This document shows positions 15,168-23,202 of a DNA stretch of 39,878 bases, one piece after another. The DNA is taken from positions 1-39,878 of the IMG/VR virus record IMGVR_UViG_3300037558_003011, one strand, 5' to 3'. The position numbers and the translations under genes are program-made. The DNA is from a virus. Under the pieces are notes generated by a model. The model made no database searches. It saw only the letters and a program-made list of their open reading frames with translations, and was not told the DNA's origin. Numbering within the stretch: position 1 is the first letter of the stretch; every line of letters starts with the position of its first letter.

Positions 15168-15344
15168 ATGCACCCAACGCACAGCCGCTCTATTTCCCCC
15201 TCCCAAATTTCACGTATTCCGAGCCACGGGTCCTTCCTGTGGCTGGAACGTATGCGGGCGGGCTGGGCGCAGTATTTCGCTAGCGTCAGGGCAGCAAAAG
15301 AGGTTCGCAGTTCGCACCCGGGTTCGCACGTCACTAACACATGA
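15168..15344 (+). CDS. Possible small protein upstream of the methyltransferase
   Basis: A 58-codon frame from ATG 15168 to TGA 15344, ending 12 bases before the methyltransferase start. The product is basic, with Ser/Pro/His-rich N-terminus and a possible amphipathic helix (WLERMRAGWAQYFASVRAAKEV). The RBS is poor (AAAGG is too far upstream). The end contains three TTCGCA copies. It may be real or a chance frame. Confidence 0.3.
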   Translation: MHPTHSRSISPSQISRIPSHGSFLWLERMRAGWAQYFASVRAAKEVRSSHPGSHVTNT

Positions 15345-15356
15345 AAAGGTTTAACA

Positions 15357-16649
15357 ATGGATTTGAATATTCAGCAAATTGAGCTGGAGCAGCTGGTTCC
15401 CTATGCCCGCAACGCCCGCACACACAGTGAAACGCAAGTGGCGCAGATTGCAGGCTCGATTGCTGAATTTGGATTTGTGAATCCTGTTCTGGTTGGTGGC
15501 GATAACATCATTATCGCAGGCCATGGTCGTGTGATGGCGGCTAAGAAATTGGGACTAAAAACGGTTCCGACAATTAAGCTGGATCACCTGACAGAAAACC
15601 AGCGCCGCGCATTGGTGATTGCCGATAACAAAATCGCCGAGAATGCCGGATGGGATGAAGAATTATTGCGATTAGAATTACAAAATCTTGCGGATGAGGA
15701 TTTCGATCTTGATCTGCTGGGCTTTGACGATGTGGAGTTGGATGATTTATTGACATCACTGGATGACGATGAAGCAGCCGCACTTGATGAAAACATTCCA
15801 GAAGTACAGGAAAACCCTGTCAGCCGTACAGGCGATGTCTGGATTATGGGTGAGCACCGTTTGCTCTGCGGCGACTCCACAAGCGAAGCCGACATGAAAA
15901 AACTGATGGATGGGGAACTGGCCGATATGGTCTTTACCGATCCACCCTACAATGTGAATTACGGCGACACGGCCAAAGATAAGCTGCGTTCCAAAGGTGG
16001 AGCCAAAGCCGGACGCAAGATTATGAATGATAATCTGGGCGATGACTTTGAAGCATTTTTAACCGCAGCCTGCAAAAATATGTTGGCTTATACCAAGGGT
16101 GCTCTTTACATCTGCATGAGTTCCAGCGAGCTGGATACTCTGCAAAGTGCTTTCCGCAATGCGGGTGGCAAATGGTCAACCTTTATCATCTGGGCGAAGA
16201 ACACCTTCACCCTTGGCCGCTCTGATTATCAGCGCCAATATGAGCCCATCCTTTATGGCTGGAAAGATGGCAATGATCGCTACTGGTGCGGTGCGCGTGA
16301 TCAGGGTGATGTCTGGTTTTATAACAAACCGCAGAAGAACGACCTGCACCCGACTATGAAGCCTGTTGATCTGGTGGTGCGCGGGATTAAAAACTCCAGC
16401 AAGACTCTGGACATTGTGCTTGATCCCTTTGGTGGATCTGGCTCAACACTGATTGCAGCGGAACATACCGGGAGACAGGCGCGATTGATTGAGCTTGATC
16501 CCAAATATGTGGATGTGATTGTGCGCCGCTGGCAGGAGATGACCGGATTACAGGCAACGCTATCTGGTACCGATCAGGAATTTAAGGCTGTTGAAAAAGA
16601 TCGTCTTGGCGGTAAGGCCGAAGCCTCACTGCCTGTGGAGGGCGAGTGA
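15357..16649 (+). CDS. ParB-like domain fused to a DNA methyltransferase
   Basis: A 430-residue fusion. Residues 1-95 are a ParB/sulfiredoxin-like domain, with VPYARNARTHSETQVAQIA and IIAGHGRVMAAKKLG. An acidic linker follows. The methyltransferase domain has TDPPYNVNYG (DPPY 195-198, motif IV) before DPFGGSGST (356-364, motif I), the beta-class order, so it should make N6-adenine or N4-cytosine methylation. No restriction endonuclease gene is adjacent, so it is an orphan enzyme. Phages use such enzymes to evade host restriction or mark DNA for packaging or regulation. A GAAAAGG lies 10 bases before ATG 15357. Confidence 0.93.
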   Translation: MDLNIQQIELEQLVPYARNARTHSETQVAQIAGSIAEFGFVNPVLVGGDNIIIAGHGRVMAAKKLGLKTVPTIKLDHLTENQRRALVIADNKIAENAGWDEELLRLELQNLADEDFDLDLLGFDDVELDDLLTSLDDDEAAALDENIPEVQENPVSRTGDVWIMGEHRLLCGDSTSEADMKKLMDGELADMVFTDPPYNVNYGDTAKDKLRSKGGAKAGRKIMNDNLGDDFEAFLTAACKNMLAYTKGALYICMSSSELDTLQSAFRNAGGKWSTFIIWAKNTFTLGRSDYQRQYEPILYGWKDGNDRYWCGARDQGDVWFYNKPQKNDLHPTMKPVDLVVRGIKNSSKTLDIVLDPFGGSGSTLIAAEHTGRQARLIELDPKYVDVIVRRWQEMTGLQATLSGTDQEFKAVEKDRLGGKAEASLPVEGE

Positions 16650-16844
16650 AGCTTCGTGTAAGGCTTTGGCATCGCCAAGCAGCCGATCAAGATCAATGAT
16701 GGAGCCGATGGCAGCGTTACGATTGCCGTCATCCATGTAACCGCAGCCCTCTTGTGCGAGGGTGGCAGCTTTTTCCAGCATATCACGCATGGCGTTCATG
16801 TTGGCTTGGATGGCGTTATTGATCACGGGGTTTTGGGTGCTCAT
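16626..16844 (-). CDS. Small helical hypothetical protein
   Basis: A 72-residue helical protein without a known domain. It contains INNAIQANMNAMRDMLEKAATLAQEG, probably a coiled coil. It overlaps the DUF3489 gene by 4 nt and its 3' end runs 24 nt into the convergent methyltransferase gene. It is the last gene of the minus-strand trio. Confidence 0.7.
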   Translation of the reverse strand: MSTQNPVINNAIQANMNAMRDMLEKAATLAQEGCGYMDDGNRNAAIGSIIDLDRLLGDAKALHEASLALHRQ

Positions 16845-17068
16845 GCTTGGGTCTCCTTTTTCTCGGTTGGTTTGAGGTAATAACGGCGGTCGGCATCCTG
16901 TTTTTCTGAGCTCAGTTCAAAGCCTTCGAGCTTTTTGATGACTCGGGATAAAACGCCGCGCACCGTGTGTTTTTGCCAGCCCGTCAGTTTCATCATCTCA
17001 TCGATGCTGGCTCCTTCCTTGGTGCTGAGTGTGTCTATGATCTGGGCTTGTTTGGTGGTCTTACTCAT
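16841..17068 (-). CDS. DUF3489 winged-helix protein
   Basis: A 75-residue protein matching the DUF3489 pattern: TKQAQIIDTLSTKEGASIDEMMKLTGWQKHTVRGVLS, a helix-turn-helix, followed by a wing (KLEGFELSSEKQDADRRYYL). It is likely a small DNA-binding regulator. It is transcribed against the phage's main direction in a three-gene operon between early and late genes, which would suit control of the switch between them. The GGAGG of its RBS (CTTACCTCC on the plus strand) lies within the preceding gene. Confidence 0.88.
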   Translation of the reverse strand: MSKTTKQAQIIDTLSTKEGASIDEMMKLTGWQKHTVRGVLSRVIKKLEGFELSSEKQDADRRYYLKPTEKKETQA

Positions 17069-17265
17069 TACTTACCTCCTTTGGCGGTAGATTGTTGGCC
17101 CGCTTCATAAGCGGCTTCTAATGCGGCCTTGATGGACCAGACCGCGCAGTCGTGAAAATCGAGGCTATCGCTCTTGCGGGTATCAAGGGTTTCAAGGTGC
17201 AGCTCGTCTTTGGCGATCTGCGCCAGTATTTGGTCTTTTTGGGTGTGTTTTATGTGGTTTGTCAT
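17068..17265 (-). CDS. DUF6900-like small protein
   Basis: A 65-residue protein with the block LHLETLDTRKSDSLDFHDCAVWSIKAALEAAYEAG, which I recall from DUF6900-type proteins of phages and plasmids. I chose ATG 17265 because AAAGGAG is 6 bases before it; an upstream in-frame ATG at 17322 would run into the terminase promoter region. It is the first gene of the minus-strand trio and overlaps the next start by one base. Confidence 0.75.
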   Translation of the reverse strand: MTNHIKHTQKDQILAQIAKDELHLETLDTRKSDSLDFHDCAVWSIKAALEAAYEAGQQSTAKGGK

Positions 17266-17349
17266 GGTTGCTCCTTTGCTTGTTGACGTGTTCATGAACG
17301 CTTGGAAACCAAGGATTATCAAGTCAATTCAAGGGATTAATCAAAGAAT
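17266..17349. promoter_or_regulatory. Divergent control region of the minus trio and the late operon
   Basis: An 84-base gap between divergent starts holds the palindrome GTTCATGAAC (17290-17299) and the inverted repeat CTTGG-AAA-CCAAG (17301-17313). These may be operators for DUF3489 or the HTH regulator. No strong sigma-70 promoter is clear. Confidence 0.5.
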
Positions 17350-17898
17350 ATGGGCGTATCGATCCGAGAATATGCAAGACAGCGCGGCGTCAGCGACACC
17401 GCCGTCAGAAAGGCGCTAAAACAAGGCCGCATTACCGCTGAGCCTGATGGCACTATTGATGTGGAACGCGCTGATCGGGAATGGTCATCCAATACGGCCA
17501 AACCGCAAACAAAGCGGCCTGTAAAGACTAAACCAGTGCCTGCGGCTGCGGTGGAAGCCGTTGAAGAAACCTTAAAGGAAAGCGGTACCCCGTTTTCATC
17601 GGGTGGCACGACCTACATGCAGGCCAAAACCGCCAATGAGGTTTTAAAGGCGCAAACCAACCGGGTGCGCCTCAAGCAATTAAAGGGTGAGCTTATCGAC
17701 CGCAATGAAGCCATTGCTCATGTGTTTCGGCTTGCGCGTCAGGAACGCGATGCGTGGCAAACATGGCCTGCAAGGATTTCAAGCCAGATGGCAGCAGAAC
17801 TCGAGACCGATGCCCACCAATTACATGTGACGTTGGAGCGTTATGTCCGTGAACACTTGGAAGAACTTGGAGGTATCAAAGCAAACTTCAAACAATAA
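17350..17898 (+). CDS. Terminase small subunit
   Basis: A 182-residue protein like lambda Nu1. The N-terminal winged-helix motif is SIREYARQRGVSDTAVRKALKQGRI. A linker follows, then a helical oligomerisation region, ANEVLKAQTNRVRLKQLKGELIDRNEA. It recognises the phage packaging site and delivers DNA to the large subunit, whose gene overlaps its 3' end by 56 nt. The RBS before ATG 17350 is weak (AAGGG). Confidence 0.9.
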   Translation: MGVSIREYARQRGVSDTAVRKALKQGRITAEPDGTIDVERADREWSSNTAKPQTKRPVKTKPVPAAAVEAVEETLKESGTPFSSGGTTYMQAKTANEVLKAQTNRVRLKQLKGELIDRNEAIAHVFRLARQERDAWQTWPARISSQMAAELETDAHQLHVTLERYVREHLEELGGIKANFKQ

Positions 17899-19873
17899 TG
17901 GATATGACGGCACTTTGTACGATGGATCGCAAACACTTGAACAGGCTTGGTTTGAAGGATTAAAGCCCGATGCCTTTATGACCATTTCTGAATGGTCGGA
18001 TGAATATCGCTTTCTCTCTCCCAAGGCTGCTGCCGAACCCGGTCGCTGGCGAACAGAACGCACACCATATTTGCGCGAAATCATGGATCAGCTCTCGCCC
18101 CATAAACGGGCGCAACGGGTTGTCTTCATGAAAGGTGCACAGATCGGCGGGACAGAGGCTGGCAATAACTGGATTGGCTACGTCATCCACATGGCACCCG
18201 GCCCGATGATGGCTGTTGCGCCGACCGTGGAAATGGCCAAACGGAACTCTAAACAGCGGATTGACCCGCTTTTGGAAGATTCCAAGGAATTAAAAGCGCG
18301 GGTGAAACCTGCACGCTCAAGAGATTCCGGCAACACTGTATTGTCAAAAGAGTTTCCGGGCGGTGTTCTGGTTATGACAGGCGCGAATTCGGCTGTGGGA
18401 CTGCGGTCTATGCCTGCGCGGTATCTGTTTATGGATGAAGTGGATGGCTATCCCGGCGACGTCGAGGGTGAAGGCGATCCAATTTTGCTGGCAGAGCGCC
18501 GAAGCGCCACATTTCAGGGGCGACGTAAAGTTTTTCTTGTGAGTACACCAACATTGAAAGGATTATCGCGCATTGCCCGGGAATTTGACAACTCAGATCA
18601 ACGTTATTTCCATGTTCCTTGCCCTCATTGCGGGCATGAGCAGCCATTAAGGTTTTCACAGCTCCGCTGGGCTGAAGGCAAGTCTTCGGATGTGACGTAT
18701 GAATGTGAATCTTGCGAAGAACTGATCGCAGAGCATCACAAAACAGAGATGCTTGCCAAAGGTCAGTGGAGGGCAACAGCCAAAGGCGATGGGCAGACGG
18801 TCGGTTATCACCTGTCGTCGCTTTACAGCCCGGTCGGCTGGTTCAGCTGGTCCGATGCAGCGGCCATGTTTGAGCAAGCCAAGGAACATCCGGAGTTGAT
18901 GAAAAGTTTCGTCAATACAGTGTTGGGTGAGCCGTTTGAAGAAGAACATGAAGCGCCAGACTGGGAGCGACTTTATGCGCGGCGGGAAACTTACGCGCAA
19001 GGTGTTGTGCCTAAAACAGGGTTATTTCTAACCGCTGGTGTGGATGTTCAAAAGGACCGCCTTGAATGTGAGGTGGTGGCATGGGGCCGCGATAAACAAA
19101 GCTGGTCTGTCGATTATATCGTGCTGGATGGCGATACCGCCCGCCGCGATGTGTGGCAAAAGCTGGAAGATGTCTTGCGCCGGGACTGGCCGCATGAAAC
19201 CGGACACACCATGCCCATCCGCGTGATGGCGGTGGATTCTGGTTACGCGACACAGGACGTTTATGCATGGGCTAAAGGTCATCCCCAAGCTGTTTGGGGT
19301 GCTGGTGGTGCCAGAGCCAGCCAGCCGCGCACTGTTGTAGCGATTAAAGGCCAAGATCGAGATACAGCGCTTATTTTGAGCGTATCTAAAGCTGATGTTG
19401 GCGGTCGCAGGCGCGGTCTTAGGGTGTGGAATGTTTCCGGTCCGGTAGCCAAGGTTGAACTTTACCGTTGGCTGAAACTGGACTGGCCATCAGAGACTGA
19501 ATTGAAAGACGGCATGCCATATCCGGCAGGAAGCTGTCACTTTCCGCAATATGCGGAAGAATATTTCAAACAGCTGACGGCTGAGAAACGCATTATCCGG
19601 GTGCATCGCGGTTATCCCCGCGCTGTGTGGGAGAAAGACCCCACCCGCAATAATGAGGCGCTGGATTGCCGGGTGTATGCCCGCGCCGCCGCCAGTATTT
19701 ATGGATTGGATCGTTTTTCAGAGCGCCATTGGCTACAGCTAGAGGAAGCCTTGGGCAAACCTGTGCCAACGGCGCAGATTCAAGCCCAACCAACAGAAAC
19801 AAAGGAACCAACGTCTTTGAACGAGCGCTTGAAACAGCGCCCCGTTCAGATGGCTGATGATCCGTATTTGTAA
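17843..19873 (+). CDS. Terminase large subunit (GpA family)
   Basis: A 676-residue packaging motor like lambda gpA. The ATPase has the Walker A-like VFMKGAQIGGTEAGNN and Walker B RYLFMDEVD, then VSTPT as coupling motif. CPHCG and CESCEE form a zinc site. The nuclease domain has GVDVQKDRLECEVV and VMAVDSG with metal-binding aspartates. The start is uncertain: ATG 17843 lies within the small subunit gene, and shorter starts near 17867 or later are possible because the first ~50 residues are poorly defined. It cleaves concatemers, probably at cos sites, and pumps DNA into the prohead. Confidence 0.95.
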   Translation: MSVNTWKNLEVSKQTSNNNGYDGTLYDGSQTLEQAWFEGLKPDAFMTISEWSDEYRFLSPKAAAEPGRWRTERTPYLREIMDQLSPHKRAQRVVFMKGAQIGGTEAGNNWIGYVIHMAPGPMMAVAPTVEMAKRNSKQRIDPLLEDSKELKARVKPARSRDSGNTVLSKEFPGGVLVMTGANSAVGLRSMPARYLFMDEVDGYPGDVEGEGDPILLAERRSATFQGRRKVFLVSTPTLKGLSRIAREFDNSDQRYFHVPCPHCGHEQPLRFSQLRWAEGKSSDVTYECESCEELIAEHHKTEMLAKGQWRATAKGDGQTVGYHLSSLYSPVGWFSWSDAAAMFEQAKEHPELMKSFVNTVLGEPFEEEHEAPDWERLYARRETYAQGVVPKTGLFLTAGVDVQKDRLECEVVAWGRDKQSWSVDYIVLDGDTARRDVWQKLEDVLRRDWPHETGHTMPIRVMAVDSGYATQDVYAWAKGHPQAVWGAGGARASQPRTVVAIKGQDRDTALILSVSKADVGGRRRGLRVWNVSGPVAKVELYRWLKLDWPSETELKDGMPYPAGSCHFPQYAEEYFKQLTAEKRIIRVHRGYPRAVWEKDPTRNNEALDCRVYARAAASIYGLDRFSERHWLQLEEALGKPVPTAQIQAQPTETKEPTSLNERLKQRPVQMADDPYL

Positions 19874-19882
19874 GGAACCGTA

Positions 19883-20110
19883 ATGACAGATTTGGCCACA
19901 TTACAAAGCCGCTTATGCGAAGCCGAAAACGCCTATCACCTGTTGATGACAGGCGGCAAAGAAGTTTCGGTCAATATCGGCGGGTATGGCGCTGTCACTT
20001 ATCAGGCAGCAGATGCACCCAAGTTGGAAAAATACATTGCCCATTTGAAGCTGGAAATCAGGCGCAAACAGGGAGGTTCCGGTCGCAAGGCAATTTATGT
20101 GGAGTTTTAA
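19883..20110 (+). CDS. gpW-like head-tail joining protein
   Basis: A 75-residue protein of the lambda gpW family, with two helices and a beta hairpin: LATLQSRLCEAENAYHLLMTGGKEVSV, then VTYQAADAPKLEKYIAHLKLEIRR. It binds the portal after DNA packaging and is needed for tail attachment. It follows the terminase gene and precedes the portal gene, exactly as in lambda. Confidence 0.93.
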   Translation: MTDLATLQSRLCEAENAYHLLMTGGKEVSVNIGGYGAVTYQAADAPKLEKYIAHLKLEIRRKQGGSGRKAIYVEF

Positions 20111-20112
20111 AC

Positions 20113-21600
20113 ATGACAAAAAGCAATGGTCAGCCAGATACAGCGCATCGGGCAGCATCCCTGTCTGCCAGAGAGCTGGCATCATGGCTGCCACCTGCTG
20201 GATCTGCCGATAGTGATTTAATACCAGAACTTGGCACCTTGGTATCACGCTCACGCGACCTTGTTCGCAATCACGGCGTGGCCTCTGGTGCGTTTCAGAC
20301 CCTGACGGATAATGTTGTCGGCACTGGGCTGCGATTGGCAGCACAGCCAGATTATAAGTCATTGGGAAAGGATAAAGCGTGGGCTGATGAATGGTCACGC
20401 CATGTGGAATCATTATGGCGCAGCTGGGCCGAAACCACGGAATGTGATGCGGCAAAGTCCCTGACTTTTGCTGGATTAACATCGCAGGTATTCCGCTCCT
20501 CCATGCTCAATGGTGAAGCCTTGGCTTTGCCGCTTTGGCTGAAAGAGCGTCGATTTTCAACAGTGCTGCAGTTGGTGGAGCCAGATCGCCTCAGTAACCC
20601 TGACGGCAAACTTGATTCCAAATGGCTGCGCGGCGGTATTGAGATTGATGGCTATGGGGCCGCCAAAGCCTACTGGATCAGAAAAAACCATCCCGGTGAT
20701 TATTTGTTATCAGCAGGATCAGAAAAAGATTGGCAACGCATCCCGGTGGAAACACCATTCGGTCGCCGCCGTGTGCTGCACATCGCCGATCTGGAACGCA
20801 GTGGGCAAAGCCGAGGTAAACCGCTCCTGACCAGCATCATGCCGTTGTTCAAGATGCTTGATCATTATGAGCGTAGCGAACTGCAAGCGGCTGTGGTCAA
20901 TGCCATGATCGCCGCATTCATTGAAACTCCGCTTGATAGTGAGGCCATCGGTGAAATGTTTGGCGGCAGCGTGGATGATTACATCGCTGCCCGCAATGAA
21001 TGGAAAGTCCGTTTGCAAGGAGGTGCCATTATCCCGGTCTTTCCCGGCGATAAGGTCTCACCTTTCACGCCAAGCCGCCCCAATAGCGGATACGGTCAGT
21101 TTGTTGAAAATGTACTGCGGCATATCGGAACGGGCTTAAACATTCCGTTTGAATTGCTGATGAAGGACTTTTCCAAAACCAACTATTCCAGTGCGCGAGC
21201 CGCGCTTATGGAAGCATGGCGTTTTTTCATGGGACGCAGGCAATGGCTTGCAACCTACTGGGCACGCCCGGTTTATGAATTGTGGCTGGAAGAAGCGATT
21301 GGCAAAGGCTTGATTGAGGCTCCCGGCTTTTATCAAAACCGCGCCGCATGGACGCGCTCTAAATGGATTGGCCCCGGTCGCGGTTGGATTGATCCGGTCA
21401 AAGAAGCTGAAGCCTCACGCATCCGCATGGAAAATGGCCTCTCCACTTTGGAAGAAGAATGTGCCTCACAAGGCTTGGACTGGGAAGAAGTATTGGAACA
21501 GCGTGCGCGTGAACAAGCCAAGATGAAAGAGCTTGGTCTGAGCACCCCGGCCATGGCCGCAACATTAAAACAGGATGATAAAGATGAGAGTATGGAATAA
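20113..21600 (+). CDS. Phage portal protein (lambda gpB family)
   Basis: A 495-residue portal protein. Family features are RSRDLVRNHGVASGAFQTLTDNVVGTGLRL near the N-terminus, GEALALPLW, LQLVEPDRLSNP, GVE-type loop positions, and FELLMKDFSKTNYSSARAALMEAWR near the C-terminus. It forms the dodecameric ring through which DNA enters and leaves the capsid. ATG 20113 is chosen because the in-frame upstream region overlaps the gpW gene and has no homology. The 3' end overlaps the protease gene. Confidence 0.95.
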   Translation: MTKSNGQPDTAHRAASLSARELASWLPPAGSADSDLIPELGTLVSRSRDLVRNHGVASGAFQTLTDNVVGTGLRLAAQPDYKSLGKDKAWADEWSRHVESLWRSWAETTECDAAKSLTFAGLTSQVFRSSMLNGEALALPLWLKERRFSTVLQLVEPDRLSNPDGKLDSKWLRGGIEIDGYGAAKAYWIRKNHPGDYLLSAGSEKDWQRIPVETPFGRRRVLHIADLERSGQSRGKPLLTSIMPLFKMLDHYERSELQAAVVNAMIAAFIETPLDSEAIGEMFGGSVDDYIAARNEWKVRLQGGAIIPVFPGDKVSPFTPSRPNSGYGQFVENVLRHIGTGLNIPFELLMKDFSKTNYSSARAALMEAWRFFMGRRQWLATYWARPVYELWLEEAIGKGLIEAPGFYQNRAAWTRSKWIGPGRGWIDPVKEAEASRIRMENGLSTLEEECASQGLDWEEVLEQRAREQAKMKELGLSTPAMAATLKQDDKDESME

Positions 21601-22783
21601 AGCCGCTGATGAGCCTTGGGCAATCACATCATCGGCGCTGACAACAATTTTGGATATTGCCGCAAGGCAAAACGCACCGCCTGAAGCGGTCGCAGCCAAG
21701 CTGGGGCGAGAGCTGCAAAACAGTTATCGCCTTGAGATACGAGATGGAATAGCGGTCCTGCCAGTGGTTGGACCGCTTTTTCGTTATGCCAACCTGTTTA
21801 CGCAGGTGAGCGGCGCATCTTCTTATGAATTGCTGGCCAAGGATTTCACGCAAGCGGTCGAGAACCCCGATGTGAAAGCCATTGTCTTAAACATCGATTC
21901 ACCGGGCGGTGAAGTGAATGGCTGCGCCGAATTTGCTGACATGATCCATGAGGCACGCGGGGTTAAGCCCATTGTCGCCTATGCCTCTGGCGATGCGGCC
22001 TCCGGTGCCTACTGGATTGCAGCCGCAGCTGACGAGATCGTGGTTTCAAAAACAAGTGCTCTAGGCTCCATTGGCGTGGTCGGTGTTTATCGCGGCAATA
22101 AGGGTGAAGATGCGGTGGAAGTCGTGTCATCACAAAGCCCTTATAAGCGGCTTGATCCGGATACGGATGATGGTCGCGCCCGTTTGCAAAAGCGCATTGA
22201 TGCGATGGCAGATGTGTTTGTGGATGCGGTAGCCAAGTATCGCGGCGTGGCCTCCAGCCATGTGCAAAACCATTACGGCAGTGGCGATGTGTTCATTGGG
22301 GATGCTGCTGTAAAGCAAGGTCTGGCCGACCGTATCGGCTCTTTTGAAAAGCTCCTCAGTGAAATCAGCGGCAATCCGGTCTCAGAGCCTTCCCCGCATT
22401 CTATCAATCCAAACCAACAGGAGAAAAGCATGGATGATATCCAAAGCCTGCGGGAGGCTTATCCCGATTTAACGGCCAGTCTTGAACAAGATGCGGTCAA
22501 ACAAGGTGTCGCAACCGAGCGCAGCCGTGTGCAAGGCATTCTCTCTCATGATGAGGCCAATGCACGCACATTGCTGGCACAGCATCTGGCCTTTGAAACC
22601 GATATGGAGGTGGAAGCTGCTGTATCGGTTTTATCCAAAGCGCCACTTGAAACGCCCACACGCGATGATGTGTCGGGCTTTAGTGCAGCGATGGAGGCAA
22701 CGCCCAACCCTGAAATCACCCCGTCACCCGAGGCCGAGGATGACAGCGAGGAAGCTGTCGCCAAGCGTCTGGCAACTTACTAA
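21584..22783 (+). CDS. Prohead protease (S49/SppA-like, gpC family) with scaffold domain
   Basis: A 399-residue fusion like lambda gpC. The S49 peptidase (about 40-260) has NIDSPGG, the nucleophile Ser140 in DAASGAYWIA and the lysine base Lys188 in SPYKRLD, 48 residues apart as in SppA. The C-terminal 117 residues are helical and acidic and correspond to the scaffold (Nu3-like) part, which can also be made alone from ATG 22430. I chose ATG 21584 over 21575 because AGGA lies 8 bases upstream. It would degrade scaffold and mature the prohead. Confidence 0.93.
   Translation: MRVWNKAADEPWAITSSALTTILDIAARQNAPPEAVAAKLGRELQNSYRLEIRDGIAVLPVVGPLFRYANLFTQVSGASSYELLAKDFTQAVENPDVKAIVLNIDSPGGEVNGCAEFADMIHEARGVKPIVAYASGDAASGAYWIAAAADEIVVSKTSALGSIGVVGVYRGNKGEDAVEVVSSQSPYKRLDPDTDDGRARLQKRIDAMADVFVDAVAKYRGVASSHVQNHYGSGDVFIGDAAVKQGLADRIGSFEKLLSEISGNPVSEPSPHSINPNQQEKSMDDIQSLREAYPDLTASLEQDAVKQGVATERSRVQGILSHDEANARTLLAQHLAFETDMEVEAAVSVLSKAPLETPTRDDVSGFSAAMEATPNPEITPSPEAEDDSEEAVAKRLATY
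22430..22783 (+). CDS. Nested scaffold protein (Nu3-like) from an internal start
   Basis: ATG 22430 lies in frame inside the protease gene, preceded by ACAGGAGAAAAGC, a good ribosome binding site not needed by the longer product. The 117-residue product begins MDDIQSLREAYPDL, is helical and acidic and ends in EEAVAKRLATY. It matches the lambda arrangement of gpC and Nu3, where the scaffold is made from an internal start in the same frame and is more abundant than the protease. Confidence 0.8.
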   Translation: MDDIQSLREAYPDLTASLEQDAVKQGVATERSRVQGILSHDEANARTLLAQHLAFETDMEVEAAVSVLSKAPLETPTRDDVSGFSAAMEATPNPEITPSPEAEDDSEEAVAKRLATY

Positions 22784-22801
22784 CGATAAGGAGAAATCGA
22801 T

Positions 22802-23200
22802 ATGAACGCATATTCTAATCATGCCGGAGGCTTTACCGACCAAGGTGGCTATACCCCGGATAACCTGGTTGCAGGTGAGTTTCCTACGGTCCAACGCATT
22901 GAAACCATCACAGGTGGTGCAGCCTATCCACGCGGCGCTGTCTTGGGCCGTATCACGGCATCCGGCCTTTATGTGCTGAGTGACGCCAGTGCAACCGATG
23001 GATCACAAAAGCCTGCCGCCATTCTGGCTGAGCCAATTGACACGACATCGGGTGATGCCGAGGCGGTTGTCTATCACTCAGGCGAATTTAACAGCAATGC
23101 ACTGACCTACGGTGCTGGCCATGACGCAACGAGCCTCTGGAACAGTCTCCGCAGCGATGGGCCAAGCACCATCTTTCTACGCAAAAATCAGGAGGTATAA
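22802..23200 (+). CDS. Head decoration protein (gpD family)
   Basis: A 132-residue protein of the lambda gpD type. Characteristic blocks are PDNLVAGEFPTVQRIETITGGAAYPRGAVLGRIT and KPAAILAEPIDTTSGDAEAVVYHSGEFN. It trimerises on the outside of the expanded capsid and stabilises it. It sits between scaffold and major capsid genes, as in lambda. The RBS AAGGAG is 8 bases before ATG 22802. Confidence 0.92.
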   Translation: MNAYSNHAGGFTDQGGYTPDNLVAGEFPTVQRIETITGGAAYPRGAVLGRITASGLYVLSDASATDGSQKPAAILAEPIDTTSGDAEAVVYHSGEFNSNALTYGAGHDATSLWNSLRSDGPSTIFLRKNQEV

Positions 23201-23202
23201 TC

